Assembly: GCA_002731195.1 (NCBI GenBank)
Contig: PCAI01000067.1
Coordinates: 1 to 14,502 of the forward strand
Reading direction: 5' to 3'
Length of the DNA stretch: 14,502 bases
From: Methanobacteriota archaeon
GTDB taxonomy: Archaea; Thermoplasmatota; Poseidoniia; Poseidoniales; Thalassarchaeaceae
Shown: positions 7,499 through 14,471 of the stretch, in pieces
Numbering within the stretch: the stretch's first letter is position 1
Layout of the letters: every line of letters starts with the position of its first letter
The notes under the pieces: model-generated
Database searches by the model: none
Told to the model about the DNA's origin: nothing
What the model saw: the letters and a program-made list of their open reading frames with translations, nothing else
Translations under genes and position numbers: made by a program

Positions 7499-8101
7499 TC
7501 ATTGATTTTTCATTATTGCCGATACTGTTGATACGACTGCTTGAGTAATCGAGTCGATTTCTATATTCACCATACTACCTTCTATTTTTGAATTGATTGT
7601 AGTGCGTTCGAGAGTTTCTGGGATCAAATGTATATTGAATGAGTTGTTTTCTACTGTTCCTACTGTTAAGCTAATTCCATCGATAGCAATATATCCTTTT
7701 TCCATAACAAATGATTTTAATTTCTCATTAAGCGATATCTTGATATCAATTCCTTCGCCATTGTTTTTCTTGGAAATAATGGATGAAGTAGACATTATAT
7801 GACCTGAAAGGAGATGTCCTCCTAATTCATCGCCCATTTTCAAAGCACGTTCTAAATTCACCATATCGCCTTCTATGGCCTGACCAAGTGTGGTACGTGA
7901 CAAAGTTTCTTGTATTGCATCAAAGTTAACTACCGAGTCTTTTTGACTTGTTACAGTCATACATATTCCATCAACGGATACACTTGAACCAGGATTCAAA
8001 TTAGAGCTTAGTTCCCCCAAATCAATAGAAAACGTTGATGATGTTACTTTTTGATCTATAGAAATAATAGTTCCAGTTCCTTGAACAATTCCCGTAAACA
8101 T
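7499..8101 (-). CDS. ribE: Riboflavin synthase, two-domain (bacterial-type alpha chain)
   Basis: Dismutates two molecules of 6,7-dimethyl-8-ribityllumazine to riboflavin and the pyrimidine precursor; the family acts as a trimer. The chain shows the family's tandem lumazine-binding barrels. The first starts with MFTGIVQGTG and has GSSVSVDGICMTV (38-50) and ETLSRTTLG (65-73). The second starts near MGDELGGHLLSGH (89-101) and has GYIAIDGISLTV (136-147) and LIPETLERTT (159-168). The 200 residues are standard. In most archaea studied, riboflavin is made by an unrelated riboflavin synthase derived from lumazine synthase, so this copy beside archaeal-type ribB, ribL and ribH looks acquired. The gene is also called ribC in Bacillus-independent naming schemes. 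Its ATG directly follows the TAG stop of ribL with no gap, and GAGGAA (8108-8113) inside ribL serves as ribosome site, pointing to coupled translation. Confidence 0.95.
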   Translation of the reverse strand: MFTGIVQGTGTIISIDQKVTSSTFSIDLGELSSNLNPGSSVSVDGICMTVTSQKDSVVNFDAIQETLSRTTLGQAIEGDMVNLERALKMGDELGGHLLSGHIMSTSSIISKKNNGEGIDIKISLNEKLKSFVMEKGYIAIDGISLTVGTVENNSFNIHLIPETLERTTINSKIEGSMVNIEIDSITQAVVSTVSAIMKNQ

Positions 8102-8563
8102 CTAATCTTCCTCATATGGTCCGCCTTTTTTATTTGGCCAAATATCTAGTATTTTCGCAATAATTTTTCTGGTACCATCCAGATCATCAGAAAGGCCTTC
8201 TACTCTAATAACCTCAATATCTCCAAAGCCATGTTCAATTAGTCCTTTCTTAATTGAATCGATAGAATGTTTTTGGTCATATCCTAAAGCGATTTTGTTC
8301 GGCCTTACTTCACTTAATATCTCAAAAATTGGTATTTCAGGAGGGTTTCCTATTATTGATTTGTCCACGGGTTTAAGTCCGCTTACCATTCTTCGACGTA
8401 GATTGTGATTAGTTATAGGTTCATGTTTACGTTTTCTCACAGTTTCATCATGTGCAACCACAACTACTAATTTGTCTCCCAATGATTTTGCCTGTTCCAA
8501 ATAATGTAAATGCCCTGCATGGAGTAAATCAAAAACTCCTACTGCCATGACCACGGTAGACAT
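8102..8563 (-). CDS. ribL: Archaeal-type FAD synthase (FMN adenylyltransferase)
   Basis: Transfers AMP from ATP to FMN, giving FAD. It belongs to the cytidylyltransferase-like superfamily. Numbered from the ATG at 8563, it has AVGVFDLLHAGHLHYLEQAK (7-26) with the HxGH nucleotide motif, VVVVAHDETVRKRK (33-46), RRRMVSGLKPVD (56-67) and IALGYDQ (91-97). The DETV and LKPVDK-like segments match the Methanocaldococcus enzyme family rather than glycerol-3-phosphate cytidylyltransferases, and the flavin operon context agrees. The protein contains no cysteine, although the characterised archaeal enzyme depends on conserved C-terminal cysteines. A TTG at 8581 is also in frame, but GGAGA (8570-8574) is correctly placed for the ATG at 8563. 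A related cytidylyl- or phosphopantetheine-adenylyltransferase activity is the alternative. Confidence 0.87.
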   Translation of the reverse strand: MSTVVMAVGVFDLLHAGHLHYLEQAKSLGDKLVVVVAHDETVRKRKHEPITNHNLRRRMVSGLKPVDKSIIGNPPEIPIFEILSEVRPNKIALGYDQKHSIDSIKKGLIEHGFGDIEVIRVEGLSDDLDGTRKIIAKILDIWPNKKGGPYEED

Positions 8564-8569
8564 ATAAAC

Positions 8570-8574
8570 TCTCC
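8570..8574 (-). promoter_or_regulatory. Shine-Dalgarno site deciding the ribL start
   Basis: GGAGA lies six bases before the ATG at 8563 and inside the reading frame that would begin at the TTG at 8581, favouring the shorter protein. Confidence 0.5.
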
Positions 8575-8591
8575 AATACAACTCACATTTG

Positions 8592-9302
8592 TTAATTTAT
8601 CCCGAATATTGTTAAAATATCTTCACCAGTTAACATTGGTATCTCATTCTTAATGGCATATTTCTTAGCATCTTCGACTGAAAGAGCACCATCGCCCTCA
8701 GGTTGTAACATTTCTGCGCCTATAGTACAGGCGGGAAGTCCGGCAAGCCGTGCAATTGCAACAGCTAATTCTGTATGTCCTTGACGTGATTTAAGTCCTC
8801 CTGGGGACTCACGGCATAAAGGTATATGACCGGGTGTCCTAAACTCTTTCCCTAGTTCTTTACGGGCTTCTGACTTACTAGCCCCATTAGAAAACAATTC
8901 ATCTGTTAGTTCTCCAAATCTACGAGTAGTTAATGCACGATCTTTGTCAGTTATTCCGGTGAAAGTATTCCTATGATTCAATGACAAAGTGAATGCAGAT
9001 TTTGAGTCATATTTCAAATCATCAGTAATTAATTCAGATAGTATTGGATTTTCCTCTACTAATTTAGGATGGGCATGTATATCTTGTAACCATGGCAATC
9101 CGAATAATTCTCCAACTTCATTTCCTATTGCCAGAAAGAGTAAGCCGCCACAATCTTTTCTCAATCTTCTCATTATACTTGGAGTGGCTGCAGATGCAGG
9201 CCAAAGTAAATCAGTTTCTTGTTCCCTAAAAGAAGAGTCGAAAATCATCACTGGTTTACCACTTGAAAACGCCTCGATTGCTGCTTCCACTCCTGATGTC
9301 AT
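8592..9302 (-). CDS. ribB: 3,4-dihydroxy-2-butanone 4-phosphate synthase (archaeal type)
   Basis: Converts ribulose 5-phosphate to 3,4-dihydroxy-2-butanone 4-phosphate and formate, supplying the four-carbon unit for lumazine; it is a cytoplasmic, Mg2+-dependent dimer. It has the acidic metal loop FDSSFREQETDLLWPA (21-36), RRLRKDCGGLL (45-55), NHRNTFTGITDKDRALT (109-125), EFRTPGHIPLCR (153-164), and GLKSRQGHTELAVAIA (169-184) with the catalytic histidine. The form of the metal loop (REQETD, without the DDE of bacteria) and the 236-residue length fit archaeal monofunctional RibB. There is no fused GTP cyclohydrolase II domain. It is the first gene of the operon and diverges from a GHMP kinase. 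The ATG at 9302 has no Shine-Dalgarno site. It ends 28 bp before the ribL start. Confidence 0.95.
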   Translation of the reverse strand: MTSGVEAAIEAFSSGKPVMIFDSSFREQETDLLWPASAATPSIMRRLRKDCGGLLFLAIGNEVGELFGLPWLQDIHAHPKLVEENPILSELITDDLKYDSKSAFTLSLNHRNTFTGITDKDRALTTRRFGELTDELFSNGASKSEARKELGKEFRTPGHIPLCRESPGGLKSRQGHTELAVAIARLAGLPACTIGAEMLQPEGDGALSVEDAKKYAIKNEIPMLTGEDILTIFGIN

Positions 9303-9314
9303 GGATAGCGGAGG

Positions 9315-9379
9315 GAGTACTCATACCCATTCTTTTCGGTTGGAAAGTATCAATTTAGGATACCCCCTAGCATACCCAT
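9315..9379. promoter_or_regulatory. Divergent promoter region between ribB and the GHMP kinase gene
   Basis: This 75-bp intergenic space must carry promoters for both directions. A TATA-like GTATCAATTTAGG (9348-9360) sits about 25 bp before the plus-strand ATG at 9378, as for a leaderless transcript. On the other strand it reads CCTAAATTGATAC, about 50 bp before the ribB ATG. The 9-mer CATACCCAT occurs at 9322-9330 and again at 9371-9379, and the related GATACCCCC lies at 9359-9367. GAGTACTC (9315-9322) is a perfect 8-bp palindrome. These are candidate operator elements, for example for the archaeal flavin regulator RbkR, but no match to a known site is claimed. Confidence 0.4.
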
Positions 9380-10256
9380 GGCCAAACGCATCGAGGTTAG
9401 GGTTCCAGTGAGAGTAGATTTAGCAGGAGGATGGACAGATGTACAACCATATACTTCTGATTATGGAGGAGAAGTAGTAAATTTTACTATTGATAAATAC
9501 ATTAAGTGCTCAATGGAAAAGGATGATGAAGGAAAGAAAAAAGTAGAATACACAAGTGATGTACCTACAGGTTCTGGATTAGGTACAAGTGGGGCAATGA
9601 ATGTTGGACTAATAGCCACTATTGCAGGAGAGGGGAAGACTCCTGAAGATATTGCAGAATTAGCATTTAGATTTGAAGAATTATTGGAAAACAAAGGAGG
9701 CAGGCAAGATCAATGGGCTTCTGCCAAGGGAGGATTTAATCATTTACTTTTTATTGGCGATGAGGTAGAGCCATTACCATTTGAGCCAATGCGTTCAGCA
9801 AAAAACTGGTTACTAAAGCATTTCATTATCCTATACTCAGGTATCGAGCATAATTCTGGTAAACTGCATAAAGAGGTTTGGAGCAGGTACAGAAATGGCG
9901 ATGAAGAAGTTTTGAATGGTTTACACCTTATTAGAAAGGCTGCAAGAACTATGGCAAATGGGTTACAGCAGGACAGGCGAGAAATGGTTGTTGAGTCCTT
10001 GAGAGAAGTGTGTAAAGGAGTAGATATGATTGATTTAAGGATTCATGAGCCTTTTAATTCAGTTATTCAACCATTAATAGAAAGTAACAAAGTCATTGCA
10101 TGGAAGGCACTAGGTGCTGGTGGCGGAGGTTCTGTCGGTTTACTATGTGCGCCCAATAGCAAAGAACTAGTAATAGAATCAGCAAAAAGAGAAGGGTGGA
10201 TGAATATTGAATGGGGATATGATGATTTAGGCATCGTTGTTGATGAGATTAATTAG
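9378..10256 (+). CDS. GHMP-family kinase, heptose/fucose kinase-like
   Basis: A soluble ATP-dependent small-molecule kinase. The N-terminus PVRVDLAGGWTDVQPY (10-25) and GGEVVNFTIDKY (30-41) are typical of the branch holding D-glycero-D-manno-heptose 7-phosphate kinase and fucokinase. The ATP loop is PTGSGLGTSGA (63-73). The GGRQDQWASAKGGFN segment (107-121) has the catalytic aspartate at 111. KALGAGGGGSVGLL (243-256) is the third GHMP motif. At 292 residues it is shorter than most heptose-phosphate kinases (about 340). The substrate is probably a sugar or sugar phosphate destined for glycan synthesis, but the window has no epimerase, isomerase or sugar nucleotidyltransferase clearly paired with it. 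It diverges from the flavin operon; a link to flavin metabolism has no support beyond position. The ATG at 9378 lies close to a TATA-like box, so a leaderless start is likely. Confidence 0.88.
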   Translation: MAKRIEVRVPVRVDLAGGWTDVQPYTSDYGGEVVNFTIDKYIKCSMEKDDEGKKKVEYTSDVPTGSGLGTSGAMNVGLIATIAGEGKTPEDIAELAFRFEELLENKGGRQDQWASAKGGFNHLLFIGDEVEPLPFEPMRSAKNWLLKHFIILYSGIEHNSGKLHKEVWSRYRNGDEEVLNGLHLIRKAARTMANGLQQDRREMVVESLREVCKGVDMIDLRIHEPFNSVIQPLIESNKVIAWKALGAGGGGSVGLLCAPNSKELVIESAKREGWMNIEWGYDDLGIVVDEIN

Positions 10257-10300
10257 AAGTGTAAAAGTAATATTGAAACTATACTAAATGTCCATTAGTG

Positions 10301-10308
10301 ATTTTTTT
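10301..10308 (+). terminator. T-run after the GHMP kinase gene
   Basis: Seven consecutive T (10302-10308) occur about 45 bases after the kinase stop and before the protease-transporter gene. Archaeal termination often needs only such T-rich tracts. No stem precedes it, so the call is weak. Confidence 0.3.
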
Positions 10309-10347
10309 GTGCCAAATATCAAACGTTAGATTAGTTTCGTTGTATGC

Positions 10348-13300
10348 ATGACTAGACAGAGGACACTGTTAGCAAGTTCTCTGATTATGGTATTAATTTT
10401 GCCACTAGCAACTTCTACTATCCTCCCATCTGATAATTCCAAAGGTGGTTTTGATGCCAAGGGCATATGGACTGAACGAGTAGAATCTGGAATTCACAAT
10501 GAATGGTGGCTAGACTGGAGCCGTGATAACAATCTGAATAGCATAGATGATAGGTTAGAATGGATACTAGAACAACCATCAGAGATTCAAAATGATTGGT
10601 GGAAAAGAGCACCGGAAGGAAGTTCGCGGTTGTTTGTCAATTTTGATCATCATCCAACTGATTATGATGTTGCGGCCATTGAAGAATTAGGAGGAGAAGT
10701 GACATTTAGGCCAGATTATCTTGATAATCTAATAGTTACAATCCCGATAGAGGAAATAACTAGCGAATCAGGAATTTTATCACTACAAGGCGTAGTTATG
10801 ATTGAGGATTTGGGATTAGCAGAGCCAAATATGCATGAAGCTGTGCCGAATATGGGCGTAGATTCTGTTTGGAATGATTTAGGATTGGATGGTACTGGTT
10901 CAACTATCGCAATTCTAGATACAGGAGTCCGTGGAGATCATGAAGGATTGAATGATATGGATGATGATCCATTTACTTGTGTAACTGAACCACCTAATCC
11001 TTTTGATCCTAATCCTCAACCAATAACTGATTGCGATCCCAAAATAGTGGCTTTTTATGATGCAGTTTTTACTGATGAAGAACAAGATCCCTCTACATCC
11101 TATGATTCTGGAACACACGGGAGCCATGTAGCAGGAATTGCAGCAGGAACGGGAGGTGGGCAAACTGATACATCTACTGGTTTAAGGTACGTTGGAGCGG
11201 CACCAGGAGCATTTCTTGTTACAATTTTAGCTTGTTGTGATGGAGATATAGAAGATATAATACAAGGCGCGCAATGGGCAATTGAGAATAGGGAAAAACA
11301 TAGTATAGACATACTAACGTCTTCGCTTGGAGAACAGCAGATAGAGAATCATATTGACAATGATGGCAGTTCATCATGGAGTAGACAAATGGATTATGTG
11401 GTTGAAGCAGGAATCATAACTACATTATCAGCCGGTAATGAATTTGGAGGAGTTACCTTTGCAGGATGCAATACAATTGATAGTCCAGGCGATGCAGAGT
11501 TACCAGTAACTGTTGGAAGTTTGGATAAAGATCTTGGCCTAGCAATATATAGCAGTAGAGGATATACTTCTGATTTCAGAGTTAAACCCGATGTAGCAAC
11601 AATTGGATCTAACATAATGGCCCCAGATGCTGCAACTAGCGATGGTTATACAGGTAAATCGGGAACGAGTATGGCGACTCCTTTGATGGCAGGTATCGCA
11701 GCTTTGATGATACAAGCCAATCCAGATTTAACTCCTGAAGAATTTAAGGATATTATTAGAGTAGATTCGATAGAGAGAGAAATAGTATTACTTGATGATC
11801 CGGGCTTTAATGATTGTAGCATATTAGAAACCCGACCCGATAATGAATTTGGATATGGTCAAGCTGATCCAGTTGCATTTGTAGAATCGGCAGGAAATAT
11901 AGATCGTTCACTTAATGTTTCTATGGATATACAAACACTACAGACCATCTATAATGAGAGTTATGTTTCTGGAACTTCTTTCGGGGCCATACCAGGACAA
12001 GAAGGAGAGGTGCAAGTCAGAGTAGGGAGCGGCGAATGGAAAGGAGCTGCAGATATAGGAGGGAATAATGATTGGTCGGAATGGCGAGTAAAACTTCTGC
12101 CTCATGAAGAAGCAGGAAATTCTACAATCTATGCTAGACTTATTATCTCTGAAGACAGTATTTCTCCCGTTGATGCAAAACGAGTTGTGCTTGCCGATAA
12201 AGTTGCTTCAAATACAGGTGGCAGTGATGATTTAATATCAATAGGCTCTTATGTATTCTTCTTTCCATTCTTGATTGCAGTAGGAATTTTGGCTTATGCT
12301 GCAATAACTGAAAGATGGGTAGATAAGTTAGCAAAACCACGAAGTTTTTCTGATAAAGAAGGATTTAATATCAAGAAATATGACCCAAGAAGAATCCCCC
12401 AAGTAATGAGATATATTTCTAAGGAATGGAACAATGGTGCATCATTAATAGAAAATCAATTCAGGAGATTAGTATCACTATGTGTCCTATATTTGGCACA
12501 AGGGCTACCTGCCGGCTTCACTTATGTTGCTTTTGTTGCATACTTATCTGACAATGGAACTCCTCCTGCAGATATAGCCATCCTCTTTGCTACAATTGCA
12601 CTCCCATGGACTTTCAAATTTGTCTGGGGGCCAGTAATTGATTTACTAGTAATTCCTGAATTTGGTAGAAGAAGGCCCTGGATTTTATTTGCTCAATCGG
12701 GAATGGTTATTTCTCTTGCAACTATATTATTCGTCCCCAATATCATCGATAAAATAGCATTGGTAACGGTATTATTATTCATTCATAATCTATTCTCGTC
12801 ATTACAGGATGTGAGTGTCGATGCTTTGGCCGTAGACGTATTACAACCTGATGAAGTAGCAAAGGCAAATGGCATGATGTTTGCAACGAAAAGAGGGGGG
12901 ATGATAATTGGAGGAGCGGTTTTAGGCATGTTAGTTCCAGACTTTGGAATTAAATTTGTTATAATGATACAGATCCCACTTTTAATCCTGATTATGCTAT
13001 TGCCTCTATTTTTACGTGAGAAACCTGAAAATAAATTATTCCCTTGGGAGAATTCAGAAAGTGAAATTGTTAAGCCCAAGGAAGTAGTGTTAAATTCCGA
13101 AGAAGGTACTCTTCTTGCATGGAAAGAAAATGATGATTTGAGATTCAGGGGAGCTCGTTGGACTGCAAGTAATATATACGAAAATACAATTACTGCATCT
13201 GCTGCATTCTTATGGGTTGGATTAATAGTCTGGATTTTTGGTAGTGCAATAGATATTATTTATCTTATTGGCGAGCCACTTATGAGTGGGACAATAAAGG

Positions 13301-14178
13301 AAATTTTTGGAACATTATCCATTATTGGAACTATTGGGATATATCTGATACTAACATCAATTTTAATGATAGCCTTAGAAACTTTTGGAGTAAAAATACC
13401 AAATGTTGTTAGCCCCTTCGCGTTTTCTACATCAGAAGCGAAAAGAAGTATTGCCACAACAGCATATCATATTGTACAAGGATTCTCTACTCGCTCATCA
13501 TTCATACTAATATTTTTATGTCTACTTTCGGACTTAGCACTATTCGTAGATCCAATAATTGTTGATATTTTTATTAACGAAGCTGGTTGGACACAGAAAA
13601 AATATAATGCAATAATTGGAGGAATAGTAGTTTTATTCACAATGTTAGGTCAAATATTTGGAGGATTTTTAGGAGATAGATTTGGAGTTAGAGAAATAGC
13701 AATGATTGGCTTTACCCTTCTTGCTCTGGCAAATGCAGGCCTGGCACTACTTAATGCATATTGGGAAGATACAACGATCATGACAATTTATTTGTGTGTC
13801 AAGGCTGTGATATATGGGGTTGCTTGGATATGTGTAATATCGGTATCCATGCGTTTAACATATAGTAAAGCAGGAGGGACTCAATTCACTGCATACATGT
13901 CAATGTTCAATCTTTCCGCTGTTTTTGCATATCTTTTCTCAGGTAGAATGATTGCTACCTTTGACTACTTAACAATGTTATATATTGGAGCAGCGCTAAC
14001 TTTAATTTCTGTCATTATGCTATTATTTATTGATCCTGATGAGACCGATAGAGTTCTTGAAGGTAGGGTTGATGATGATGACCAAGGAGGAGACTTGGGA
14101 GAAAACCTTTGGGTGGAAAATGATGATGCATTGGATGCTGTATTAATTGGAGGTTCTGATAATGTCACAACTTCGTGA
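10348..14178 (+). CDS. Secreted subtilisin-like protease fused to AmpG-like MFS transporter
   Basis: A single 1276-residue open frame joins a protease to a carrier. Residues 1-25 are a signal peptide or anchor (TRQR, hydrophobic core, ATS). Residues about 92-155 resemble an I9-type propeptide/inhibitor fold. The S8 domain (about 165-515) has all catalytic residues: Asp191 in AILDTGV, His257 in GTHGSHVAG, Asn364 in SAGN and Ser441 in GTSMATP. Residues about 520-618 look like an Ig-like beta sandwich (VQVRVGSGEWKGA). One span (633-653) leads to a basic linker (655-707), then an AmpG-type major facilitator (708-1230) with LAQGLPAGFT (716-725), FKFVWGPVID (757-766), FGRRRPWIL (772-780) and QDVSVDALAVD (820-830). 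An acidic tail follows. The protease should sit outside, and the linker and carrier N-terminus inside, which fits the normal topology of both parts. The inferred role is cleavage and import of peptides or glycopeptides; the substrate is unknown. The glutaredoxin gene overlaps its end by 17 bp. Confidence 0.93.
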   Translation: MTRQRTLLASSLIMVLILPLATSTILPSDNSKGGFDAKGIWTERVESGIHNEWWLDWSRDNNLNSIDDRLEWILEQPSEIQNDWWKRAPEGSSRLFVNFDHHPTDYDVAAIEELGGEVTFRPDYLDNLIVTIPIEEITSESGILSLQGVVMIEDLGLAEPNMHEAVPNMGVDSVWNDLGLDGTGSTIAILDTGVRGDHEGLNDMDDDPFTCVTEPPNPFDPNPQPITDCDPKIVAFYDAVFTDEEQDPSTSYDSGTHGSHVAGIAAGTGGGQTDTSTGLRYVGAAPGAFLVTILACCDGDIEDIIQGAQWAIENREKHSIDILTSSLGEQQIENHIDNDGSSSWSRQMDYVVEAGIITTLSAGNEFGGVTFAGCNTIDSPGDAELPVTVGSLDKDLGLAIYSSRGYTSDFRVKPDVATIGSNIMAPDAATSDGYTGKSGTSMATPLMAGIAALMIQANPDLTPEEFKDIIRVDSIEREIVLLDDPGFNDCSILETRPDNEFGYGQADPVAFVESAGNIDRSLNVSMDIQTLQTIYNESYVSGTSFGAIPGQEGEVQVRVGSGEWKGAADIGGNNDWSEWRVKLLPHEEAGNSTIYARLIISEDSISPVDAKRVVLADKVASNTGGSDDLISIGSYVFFFPFLIAVGILAYAAITERWVDKLAKPRSFSDKEGFNIKKYDPRRIPQVMRYISKEWNNGASLIENQFRRLVSLCVLYLAQGLPAGFTYVAFVAYLSDNGTPPADIAILFATIALPWTFKFVWGPVIDLLVIPEFGRRRPWILFAQSGMVISLATILFVPNIIDKIALVTVLLFIHNLFSSLQDVSVDALAVDVLQPDEVAKANGMMFATKRGGMIIGGAVLGMLVPDFGIKFVIMIQIPLLILIMLLPLFLREKPENKLFPWENSESEIVKPKEVVLNSEEGTLLAWKENDDLRFRGARWTASNIYENTITASAAFLWVGLIVWIFGSAIDIIYLIGEPLMSGTIKEIFGTLSIIGTIGIYLILTSILMIALETFGVKIPNVVSPFAFSTSEAKRSIATTAYHIVQGFSTRSSFILIFLCLLSDLALFVDPIIVDIFINEAGWTQKKYNAIIGGIVVLFTMLGQIFGGFLGDRFGVREIAMIGFTLLALANAGLALLNAYWEDTTIMTIYLCVKAVIYGVAWICVISVSMRLTYSKAGGTQFTAYMSMFNLSAVFAYLFSGRMIATFDYLTMLYIGAALTLISVIMLLFIDPDETDRVLEGRVDDDDQGGDLGENLWVENDDALDAVLIGGSDNVTTS
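14149..14153 (+). promoter_or_regulatory. Shine-Dalgarno site inside the fusion gene for the glutaredoxin
   Basis: GGAGG lies eight bases before the ATG at 14162 and within the last codons of the protease-transporter gene. It supports the ATG at 14162 over the in-frame ATG at 14147. Confidence 0.6.
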
Positions 14179-14431
14179 ATATTTTGAAAAAAGTAAAACT
14201 GACTTTTTGATGTTCTCGCAAACTATTTGTGCTTATTGTTCAAGGGCTAGAAGATACTTGGAATCTAATGAGATGAGTTTTACTGAGATAAATCTAGACC
14301 TCCATGACGGTTTGAGGAAGGAAATTGTCTTAGAAACTGGACATAAAACAGTTCCAGTTTTATTTGACCTTAGAGGTGGCGAGGCGGTATTTGTAGGCGG
14401 TTCTGATCATCTGATGGATTATGAATTATAA
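14162..14431 (+). CDS. Glutaredoxin-like thiol-disulfide oxidoreductase
   Basis: A small thioredoxin-fold protein of 89 residues. It has the redox motif CAYC (Cys23, Cys26) preceded by MFSQTI, the cis-proline loop KTVPVLFD (62-69), and a GGSDHL segment (79-84) equivalent to the GGxDDL that contacts glutathione or another thiol in glutaredoxins. The role is reduction of disulfides in the cytoplasm, possibly fed by the thioredoxin reductase encoded in this window, since many archaea lack glutathione. The start at 14162 is set by GGAGG eight bases upstream; the ATG at 14147 would precede the site's proper spacing. The gene overlaps the protease-transporter gene by 17 bp, so the two are expressed together. 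Its stop codon overlaps a TATA-like element for the next gene. A NrdH-type redoxin is the alternative reading. Confidence 0.88.
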   Translation: MSQLREYFEKSKTDFLMFSQTICAYCSRARRYLESNEMSFTEINLDLHDGLRKEIVLETGHKTVPVLFDLRGGEAVFVGGSDHLMDYEL

Positions 14432-14437
14432 ATATAG
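14426..14437 (+). promoter_or_regulatory. Candidate TATA box for the last gene
   Basis: TTATAAATATAG matches a canonical archaeal TATA box. It overlaps the glutaredoxin stop codon and lies about 40 bases before the ATG at 14472, which would give a leader of roughly 15 bases. Confidence 0.4.
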
Positions 14438-14471
14438 AATTACTTATTAGTATCAAAAGATTGGAAAGATT

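Noticed and set aside
9303..9377. FMN riboswitch upstream of ribB
   Set aside because: The intergenic region is only 75 bp and lacks the multi-stem architecture of the element; FMN riboswitches are bacterial.
8989..9411. 140-residue plus-strand open frame spanning the ribB start and the intergenic region
   Set aside because: It overlaps ribB antisense and the GHMP kinase start in another frame, with no family resemblance.
12240..12470. Frameshift or misassembly joining two genes in the protease-transporter fusion
   Set aside because: The frame is continuous across the junction, composition does not change, and the extra span plus basic linker gives a coherent topology. Read mapping would settle it.
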